Assembly: GCA_023443705.1 (NCBI GenBank)
Contig: JAEZTD010000328.1
Location: 1 to 5,699, forward strand
Direction of reading: 5' to 3'
From: Bacillota bacterium
Lineage (GTDB): Bacteria > Bacillota > Clostridia > Christensenellales > Aristaeellaceae
Length of the DNA: 5,699 nucleotides
Of the stretch, positions 1-3,925 are shown piece by piece. The notes under the pieces were generated by a model that was not told the DNA's origin, made no database searches, and saw nothing but the letters and a program-made list of their open reading frames with translations. Position numbers and translations under genes: made by a program. The first letter of the stretch is position 1; the number at the start of each line of letters is the position of its first letter.

Positions 1-72
1 GGTTTTTTCGATGCGAAGGAAGGAAACCTGCGTGCGCCTGAAATCCTCACGGATTTCCGAGCGGCGCACTGA
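1..72 (+). CDS. Possible 3' end of a truncated upstream gene (23 codons to a TGA stop)
   Basis: Frame 1 is open from the first base of the window and ends at TGA 70-72, giving a 23-residue tail that begins GFFDAKEGNLRAPE and ends FRAAH. The mixed charged and hydrophobic composition would suit a real C-terminus, and a strong hairpin follows 12 bases after the stop. I do not recognise the family. Against it, the third-position GC looks lower than in the complete genes here, and the same bases fold into two hairpins (1-28 and 32-69) like those in the other intergenic regions. The stretch may therefore be non-coding. Confidence 0.33.
   Translation, partial: GFFDAKEGNLRAPEILTDFRAAH
32..69. repeat. 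Nested inverted repeat (7 bp outer stem plus 7 bp inner stem)
   Basis: GTGCGCC (32-38) pairs with GGCGCAC (63-69). Inside it GAAATCC (40-46) pairs with GGATTTC (51-57) around a TCAC loop. Only one base on the left and five on the right separate the two stems. A weaker stem, GGTTT (1-5) with AAACC (24-28) plus TTCG/CGAA (7-10/14-17), lies immediately upstream. The function is unknown. Confidence 0.6.
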
Positions 73-83
73 CCCAAGGTATA

Positions 84-119
84 GATAGCGCCACCAATAT
101 GCGTACTGGTGGCGCTATC
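84..119. repeat. Perfect 13-bp inverted repeat with a 10-base loop
   Basis: GATAGCGCCACCA (84-96) is the exact reverse complement of TGGTGGCGCTATC (107-119). No T-run follows on either strand, so it is not a canonical intrinsic terminator. It could be an mRNA 3'-end stabiliser, part of a structured RNA, or a palindromic DNA element. Confidence 0.75.
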
Positions 120-120
120 C

Positions 121-149
121 CGTTCCCAGCGTACACGCCGCCGGGAACG
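121..149. repeat. Inverted repeat, 7 bp plus 3 bp stem
   Basis: CGTTCCC (121-127) pairs with GGGAACG (143-149). After one A/C mismatch, GCG (129-131) pairs with CGC (139-141). It begins two bases after the 84-119 hairpin, so the two would stack end to end in RNA. A weaker stem, AGACT (166-170) with GGTCT (179-183), follows. Confidence 0.55.
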
Positions 150-184
150 ATTGAAACCCCTACGGAGACTTTGTTGATGGTCTG

Positions 185-208
185 AGGCTGGTGAAGCCTG
201 CTTTTTTT
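185..208 (+). terminator. Plus-strand rho-independent terminator
   Basis: AGGCT (185-189) pairs with AGCCT (195-199) around a five-base loop, and seven Ts follow at 202-208. The stem is short but the U-run is good. It ends a transcript entering from the left, convergent with the ZnuA-like gene whose stop lies 10 bases further on. The minus strand has no T-run after this stem, so it does not look bidirectional. Confidence 0.6.
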
Positions 209-217
209 GCGCCCGGA

Positions 218-1141
218 TTACGCCGCCGCTTGTTCCAGCGCGTCCGCGATGGACCTGGCGTTTTGCTCCATTGCCTTAATGTAGTCCGCGCCGGAAGGGA
301 TGGCATGGGTGACCAGCGTGTCGATCAGCGCCAGCTGAAAGCCCGCGCCCTCCAGCGCGTCCCGGAGCGACCGGGGTGCGTGGCGCTCAATCAGGACGAC
401 CTTCGCGCCCCCGTCCCGGAGGGTCTCGATTGCCGCGTCGCGTTCGCGCCCGGTGAGTTCGCTGCCCGGTTCGCGCCGAACCACCGCGCTGACCGCAAGG
501 CCCAGATCGTCCGCCATATAGGAAAGTCCTTCGTGGGCGACCGCGACGCCTTCTTCCGGGGCGGCGAGGATCAATTCCTCCATGCGGGTCTGAAGCGCTT
601 CAAGGTCGGCGTCGAAGTGGGCGAAGTTTTCCTCGTACAATTCTTCATAGCCGGGGTCCAGCGCGACCATGCCGGCGGTGATGACCCCGCAGATCTCTCT
701 CGCCCGCTCTACAGACAGGTATGCCCAGGGGTTTTCGTCGTCAAAGTGGTCCGCCTCGTCGCCTTCGGGGGCAAGGCTGCCGTTGTTTAGTAGGGTCAGT
801 CCGTTCATCGCGCCGACCGCGGCGATACTTCCCTGCGACAGCTGGGTTTCAAAGGACTCGAAGCCGCGGCCGAAGAGGATCACCGCGTCCGCGCCGCCGA
901 GCAGCGCCTCGTCCCAGTCGCTCAGCGCGTAGGCGCGGGGGCAGCCGTCCTGGGGCTGCACCAGGCATTTCAGCGTAATGGCCGGCGCGCCGGAGAGGAT
1001 CGGCTGGCTGAGGGCGTAGACCGGCGGAAACGAGGCCAAGATCGTCTGGGCTGGGTTGGCCTCCTCCGTCACCAGCCGGTGACAGCCCGACAGCGGCAGC
1101 GCAAAGAGCGCCGCCGCCACAAGCAAAAGGAATTTTCGCAT
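218..1141 (-). CDS. ZnuA/TroA-family metal ABC transporter substrate-binding lipoprotein, atypical metal site
   Basis: This 307-residue protein has a lipoprotein signal: basic start MRKF, hydrophobic core and lipobox LSGC with Cys20 as the lipidation site. It should therefore be tethered outside the membrane. The order of family landmarks fits cluster A-I (ZnuA/TroA) binding proteins: ASFPPVYAL near 36-44, GADAVILFG near 83-91, an acidic loop near 126-137, NPWAYLS at 138-144, VAHEGLSYMADDLGL at 200-214, and VVLIE...LIDTL at 248-276. Length is normal for the family. His203 and Asp274 occupy expected ligand positions, but Arg69 and Trp139 sit where the first two histidines normally lie, so metal choice, or metal binding at all, is uncertain. 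No permease or ATPase gene is in the window. The start is supported by AAGGAG at 1154-1149, seven bases upstream. No Zur box or clear promoter is visible. Confidence 0.85.
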   Translation of the reverse strand: MRKFLLLVAAALFALPLSGCHRLVTEEANPAQTILASFPPVYALSQPILSGAPAITLKCLVQPQDGCPRAYALSDWDEALLGGADAVILFGRGFESFETQLSQGSIAAVGAMNGLTLLNNGSLAPEGDEADHFDDENPWAYLSVERAREICGVITAGMVALDPGYEELYEENFAHFDADLEALQTRMEELILAAPEEGVAVAHEGLSYMADDLGLAVSAVVRREPGSELTGRERDAAIETLRDGGAKVVLIERHAPRSLRDALEGAGFQLALIDTLVTHAIPSGADYIKAMEQNARSIADALEQAAA

Positions 1142-1148
1142 GATACTT

Positions 1149-1154
1149 CTCCTT
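1149..1154 (-). promoter_or_regulatory. Ribosome binding site of the ZnuA-like gene
   Basis: On the minus strand AAGGAG lies seven bases before the ATG at 1141. It fixes the start that gives an intact lipoprotein signal peptide. Confidence 0.8.
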
Positions 1155-1197
1155 GGTAAACGGTCGTACTGTGGAAACCCTTTTTAGTCCGTCTCGC

Positions 1198-1223
1198 GTC
1201 GAGAGGACCGAAGTCCTCTCGAC
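1198..1223 (-). repeat. Perfect 11-bp hairpin with a UUCG tetraloop on the minus-strand RNA
   Basis: GTCGAGAGGAC (1198-1208) pairs exactly with GTCCTCTCGAC (1213-1223). Read on the minus strand, which is the coding strand on both sides, the top of the stem is GGAC-UUCG-GUCC, the exceptionally stable C(UUCG)G tetraloop. On the plus strand the loop would be CGAA, so the minus-strand RNA is the likelier functional form. No U-run follows. It sits between the SpoIID-like gene and the ZnuA-like gene. Confidence 0.75.
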
Positions 1224-1230
1224 TTTCAAA

Positions 1231-1259
1231 CAATTCCAGCGACATGCGCGGTGGAATTG
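1231..1259. repeat. Inverted repeat, 8 bp (plus 3 bp inner)
   Basis: CAATTCCA (1231-1238) pairs with TGGAATTG (1252-1259), and GCG/CGC (1239-1241 with 1247-1249) can extend the stem past a two-base bulge. On the minus strand TTTG follows the stem, too short a U-run for a convincing terminator. Confidence 0.6.
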
Positions 1260-1260
1260 G

Positions 1261-1289
1261 CTTTCGCCAAAGCGCAAGCGACGCGAAAG
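1261..1289. repeat. Inverted repeat, 7 bp, containing CGCAAGCG
   Basis: CTTTCGC (1261-1267) pairs with GCGAAAG (1283-1289). The loop contains CGCAAGCG (1273-1280), a core resembling those in other hairpins of this window. An alternative stem pairs GCTTT (1260-1264) with AAAGC (1269-1273). Confidence 0.55.
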
Positions 1290-1299
1290 TATTCCCGTT

Positions 1300-1341
1300 C
1301 CGGTTTCCGCCCGCAAACGCCGCTGCGTTTGAGGAAACCGG
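1300..1341. repeat. Nested inverted repeat, 9 bp outer and 7 bp inner
   Basis: CCGGTTTCC (1300-1308) pairs with GGAAACCGG (1333-1341). Inside, CAAACGC (1314-1320) pairs with GCGTTTG (1325-1331) around CGCT. The architecture matches the nested repeat at 32-69, but the arm sequences are unrelated. Confidence 0.7.
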
Positions 1342-1352
1342 CTCGTTCCCAG

Positions 1353-1385
1353 TCGGATGAAAGCCGCAAGGCGGATTTCATCCGA
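1353..1385. repeat. Inverted repeat, 10 bp plus GCC/GGC cap, just past the spoIID-like stop codon
   Basis: TCGGATGAAA (1353-1362) pairs with TTTCATCCGA (1376-1385), and GCC/GGC (1363-1365 with 1370-1372) caps it around GCAA, a GNRA-type loop on the plus strand. It starts four bases after the minus-strand stop at 1390-1392, where a 3'-end hairpin would be expected, but no U-run follows. Confidence 0.7.
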
Positions 1386-1389
1386 TGTG

Positions 1390-2376
1390 TCATTGCCACA
1401 GGTTGACGATTTCGACGTTTCTGAAGTAGTGCAGCACGATGTCCTCCGCCTTCGCACCCTGCTCGGCCATGCCGTAGGCGCCCCACTGGCTCATGCCCAC
1501 GCCGTGCCCGTAGCCACTGCCCTTGAAGGTGACCTTGCCGTTATCGACGCTCACCTCGCTGACCAGCGTGGACTTGAGCTTGACCGGATCGAGCGCAATC
1601 CGAAGCCCGGGGCCGGACACGTCGCTGCCGTTGATCTTGAAGGTCACCGCGCGGCCGGATTCGCCCTTTTCGCCGATTTCAATGGTCTTGACCGTGCCGG
1701 TCTTCGTCCCCGCCTTGTCGGCGGCCGCGCCGACCTCTTCGGCGGAGAAGGTGGCGGTCCAGTTCTTCACGTTGTCGGGTGCGCGCTCGGAATCCGGGGA
1801 TTCAACTGAGACGGTGTAGCCCGGCTCCTGCTTGTCATAGTCCAGCGCCTTGGTGGCCAGCTCGGTCTGCCCGCCCGCGTGGGCGTGGAACCAGGCGTAG
1901 GGGAACTCGCCCTTGTAGCTGAGCACCTGTCCCCGGGTTTCGTCCACCGCCTTGATGATGCGGTCGTTGATCTTTTGCTCATCGTAGGCCTGCGCCTCGG
2001 TGATGTCGGTGGAGATGTCCGCGCCCTTGTACTTTGATTCCTTTTCGCTGATGAACTTCAGGACGAAGGTTCGCGCCAGGATTGCCTGCGCCTTCAGCGC
2101 CTCCATCGGCCAGTCGGCGCGCATCTCGCCCGCCAGTACGCCCTGAACGTAGCTTTCGATGTCCATGCCCTGGACTTCTTTCGACGCGGTGTCGTAGACG
2201 TCCAGCTGCGGTACGCCGTCCTCAACAGAGAGCTTCGAGGGGATCTGGGGTTTTGCCGCCGCGCCGGTGGCTTCCGGCGTCGCCTCCGGGCCGCTTGCGG
2301 AGCGCATGCAGCCGGTCAATAGCGCCGCCAAAAGCAATACCATGACCAGCGCCGTGGCCTGTTTTCTCCATTTCAT
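1390..2376 (-). CDS. SpoIID/LytB-domain lipoprotein (probable lytic transglycosylase)
   Basis: This 328-residue protein has a lipoprotein signal ending in lipobox LLTGC with Cys23, then a Pro/Ala/Glu-rich linker to about 45. The SpoIID/LytB domain follows. LAGEMRADWPMEALKAQA near 81-98 carries Glu84 at the position of the SpoIID catalytic glutamate. ITEAQAY lies near 125-131, FHAHAGGQTE at 163-172, and the hallmark GSGYGHGVGMSQWGAYGMA at 286-304. SpoIID proteins cleave peptidoglycan glycan strands denuded of stem peptides during engulfment of the forespore. Length is close to B. subtilis SpoIID, which has a membrane anchor rather than a lipobox. The usual spoIIQ/spoIIID neighbours are absent, so this may be a paralogue with another cell-wall role. 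It lies 72 bases downstream of radA on the same strand, with a sigma-E-like promoter and a hairpin in the gap. The start is supported by GGGAGG at 2390-2385. Confidence 0.9.
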   Translation of the reverse strand: MKWRKQATALVMVLLLAALLTGCMRSASGPEATPEATGAAAKPQIPSKLSVEDGVPQLDVYDTASKEVQGMDIESYVQGVLAGEMRADWPMEALKAQAILARTFVLKFISEKESKYKGADISTDITEAQAYDEQKINDRIIKAVDETRGQVLSYKGEFPYAWFHAHAGGQTELATKALDYDKQEPGYTVSVESPDSERAPDNVKNWTATFSAEEVGAAADKAGTKTGTVKTIEIGEKGESGRAVTFKINGSDVSGPGLRIALDPVKLKSTLVSEVSVDNGKVTFKGSGYGHGVGMSQWGAYGMAEQGAKAEDIVLHYFRNVEIVNLWQ

Positions 2377-2384
2377 TCACACTA

Positions 2385-2390
2385 CCTCCC
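2385..2390 (-). promoter_or_regulatory. Ribosome binding site of the SpoIID-like gene, partly inside a hairpin arm
   Basis: GGGAGG on the minus strand lies eight bases before the ATG at 2376. Its first three Gs (2390-2388) are the end of the right arm of the 2388-2424 inverted repeat, so the site would be half covered when that stem forms. Confidence 0.8.
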
Positions 2391-2424
2391 ATTCGCCAAG
2401 TATTGTGTGCGGCGGCGAAATGGG
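2388..2424 (-). promoter_or_regulatory. Hairpin that could mask the spoIID-like ribosome binding site
   Basis: On the minus-strand RNA CCCATTTCGCC (2424-2414) pairs with GGCGAATGGG (2397-2388): ten base pairs with one bulged A/U, and a 16-base loop. The right arm ends in the GGG of the Shine-Dalgarno. The left arm lies upstream of the predicted local start site, so only RNA reading through from radA would contain both arms. There is no U-run, so it is not an intrinsic terminator. Confidence 0.6.
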
Positions 2425-2430
2425 CTATGA
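2402..2430 (-). promoter_or_regulatory. Candidate sigma-E-type sporulation promoter of the SpoIID-like gene
   Basis: On the minus strand TCATAGC (2430-2424) is followed after 14 bases by CACACAAT (2409-2402). The B. subtilis sigma-E consensus is roughly KMATATT, N14, CATACAMT, so 12 of 15 defined positions agree. Transcription would begin near 2395, giving a leader of about 19 bases that still contains the ribosome binding site. B. subtilis spoIID is a known sigma-E gene. The match is imperfect and found by eye. Confidence 0.45.
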
Positions 2431-2448
2431 AAGGAGAATATTGGCAGT

Positions 2449-3819
2449 CTATTTTTTAATGATGATTGAAAGCGCCTCGGCGAGGGTGTCCACCCCGTGA
2501 AGGGATGCGCCCTCCGGCGCTTTGATGCCCCTGAGGTTGGCCCTGGGCAGCAGAATTTTTGTAAAACCCAGCCGCGCACACTCAAACAGCCGCCGTTCCG
2601 CCTGGGGCACGGCGCGAATTTCGCCGGCGAGGCCCACCTCGCCCATGACCGCGATGTTGCCGTCCAGCGCCACGCTCCTGGCTGACGAGGCCACCGCCGC
2701 GCACAGCGCAAGGTCCGATGCAGGCTCGGTCAGTTCCAGGCCGCCCGCGACATTTATATATACATCCTGATTGTACGTGGGCAGCCCTGCCCGCTTTTCA
2801 AGCACCGCGAGGAGGAGGGCCAACCGGCCCTGGTCGACGCCGGAGGCCATCCGCCGGGGCGTTCCCAGTACCGTCGAGGCCACGAGTGCCTGAACGTCCA
2901 CGAGCAGCGGCCGCGAACCCTCCATCGCGCACAGCACCACCGAGCCGCTCTGGTCGTGGGCGCGCTCGCTGAGGAGCGCCTCCGACGGGTTCGACACCTC
3001 GCGCATGCCGCTGCCGGTCATCTCAAACATGCCCAGCTCGTTGACAGAGCCGAAGCGGTTCTTTACCGCCCGGAGCAGCCGGTACTGCCGCTGGTGGTCG
3101 CCTTCAAAGTAGAGTACCGCATCCACCATGTGCTCGAGCACCCGTGGGCCCGCGATGGAACCTTCTTTTGTGACGTGACCGACCAGAAAAACGGCACAGC
3201 CGCTCACCTTCGCATAGCGCATCAGCTGGGAGGCCGCCTCCCGCACCTGCGAAACGCTGCCCGGCGCCGAGGCCATGTCGGCGCGGTACATGGTCTGAAT
3301 CGAATCCACGATCATCACGTCGGGCGCGACGTTTTCGAGCTTCGCCTCGATCTTCTCCATATCGTTTTCCGGCAGCACGAAGAAGGTGGGGGAAAGCGCG
3401 CCCAGGCGGCTGGCCCGAAGCTTAATTTGCCGGGCGGATTCCTCGCCCGACACGTAGAGTACGCGCAGGCCCGCATCGGCCATCTTCGCAGACACCTGCG
3501 TCAGGAGCGTGGACTTGCCGATGCCCGGGTCGCCGCCGATCAAGGTCAGCGAACCTTCCACCGTGCCGCCCCCCAGCACCCTGTCCAGTTCCGCGATGCC
3601 GGTGGAGAGCCGAAGCATGCCCTCGTCCGGGATGTCGCCGATGGGCAACGCTTCCGCGCCCGCGCCCGGGCGCCGCTTTTCCTTGCGCGCCGGGGCGGCC
3701 GGGGCTTCCGGCGCTTCCTCCAGGGTGTTCCAGCTGTCGCACTCTGGGCACTTGCCCAGCCAGCGCGCCGCCTCGTACCCGCACGCCGTGCAGACGTAGC
3801 GGGTCTTTGCCTTTGCCAT
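2449..3819 (-). CDS. radA: DNA repair/recombination ATPase RadA (Sms)
   Basis: This 456-residue protein is the usual RadA length. It starts with a C4 zinc finger (Cys10, Cys13, Cys24, Cys27, in YVCTACGYEA...GKCPECDSW), then a charged linker. The RecA-like ATPase core follows, with Walker A GGDPGIGKST at 95-104, Walker B VMIVDS around 168-173 and the RadA-specific KNRFG at 253-257. The C-terminus is a Lon-protease-like domain (DVYINVAGGLELTEPASD). RadA drives branch migration of recombination intermediates. The ATG at 3819 is preferred over an in-frame ATG at 3876 because homology begins there, GGAGG lies seven bases upstream, and the 19-residue extension would start upstream of the predicted transcription start. 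In many Clostridia radA is followed by disA; here a SpoIID-like gene follows. Confidence 0.97.
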   Translation of the reverse strand: MAKAKTRYVCTACGYEAARWLGKCPECDSWNTLEEAPEAPAAPARKEKRRPGAGAEALPIGDIPDEGMLRLSTGIAELDRVLGGGTVEGSLTLIGGDPGIGKSTLLTQVSAKMADAGLRVLYVSGEESARQIKLRASRLGALSPTFFVLPENDMEKIEAKLENVAPDVMIVDSIQTMYRADMASAPGSVSQVREAASQLMRYAKVSGCAVFLVGHVTKEGSIAGPRVLEHMVDAVLYFEGDHQRQYRLLRAVKNRFGSVNELGMFEMTGSGMREVSNPSEALLSERAHDQSGSVVLCAMEGSRPLLVDVQALVASTVLGTPRRMASGVDQGRLALLLAVLEKRAGLPTYNQDVYINVAGGLELTEPASDLALCAAVASSARSVALDGNIAVMGEVGLAGEIRAVPQAERRLFECARLGFTKILLPRANLRGIKAPEGASLHGVDTLAEALSIIIKK

Positions 3820-3826
3820 AGATGTT

Positions 3827-3831
3827 CCTCC
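3827..3831 (-). promoter_or_regulatory. Ribosome binding site that fixes the radA start
   Basis: GGAGG on the minus strand (extended as GGAGGAA to 3825) lies seven bases before the ATG at 3819. It rules out the more distal in-frame ATG at 3876. Confidence 0.85.
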
Positions 3832-3846
3832 GCCTGATGATGAACC

Positions 3847-3875
3847 ATTATAGCACATCCGCCGGACACTTGCCA
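3847..3875 (-). promoter_or_regulatory. radA promoter (sigma-A, extended -10)
   Basis: The minus strand has a perfect TATAAT (3852-3847) preceded by TGC, forming an extended -10 (TGnTATAAT). At 17-base spacing the -35 position (3875-3870) reads TGGCAA, a weak 3 of 6 match that the extended -10 could offset. Transcription should start near 3840, leaving a leader of about 20 bases that includes the ribosome binding site. Confidence 0.7.
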
Positions 3876-3898
3876 TCCGAGCGATTTGCGCATATAAT
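3870..3898 (+). promoter_or_regulatory. Sigma-A promoter of the metallophosphoesterase gene
   Basis: TTGCCA (3870-3875, 5 of 6 to consensus) and TATAAT (3893-3898, perfect) are separated by 17 bases. Transcription should start near 3905, about 20 bases before the ATG. This looks like a strong housekeeping promoter. Confidence 0.85.
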
Positions 3899-3914
3899 AG
3901 GTACGATACTGGGC

Positions 3915-3919
3915 GGAGG
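3915..3919 (+). promoter_or_regulatory. Ribosome binding site of the metallophosphoesterase gene
   Basis: GGAGG lies six bases upstream of the ATG at 3926 and supports that start. Confidence 0.85.
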
Positions 3920-3925
3920 CTATCG

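Noticed and set aside
1..208. tmRNA, SRP RNA, RNase P RNA or a common riboswitch
   Set aside because: No CCA-type 3' end with T-arm, SRP apical motif, RNase P conserved blocks, or known riboswitch core could be recognised.
191..790. Plus-strand open frame opposite the ZnuA-like gene
   Set aside because: It starts inside the terminator and is antisense to a protein with an intact lipoprotein signal and family motifs; no ribosome binding site.
1171..1185. T5 run at 1181-1185 as a plus-strand terminator
   Set aside because: No stable stem directly precedes it, and the flanking genes are on the other strand.
849..1457. Minus-strand open frame spanning the spoIID-to-znuA gap
   Set aside because: It overlaps both real genes in another frame and crosses five hairpins; its Arg-rich translation resembles nothing.
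1357..1809. Plus-strand open frame opposite the SpoIID-like gene
   Set aside because: Antisense shadow of a conserved domain region; no independent support.
2956..3837. Plus-strand open frame (293 codons) opposite radA
   Set aside because: Antisense to unmistakable radA, His/Arg/Ala-rich translation, no recognisable motif.
3820..3876. Upstream ATG at 3876 as the radA start
   Set aside because: The added 19 residues do not match RadA, the strong ribosome binding site is at 3827-3831, and the predicted promoter would start transcription inside this stretch.
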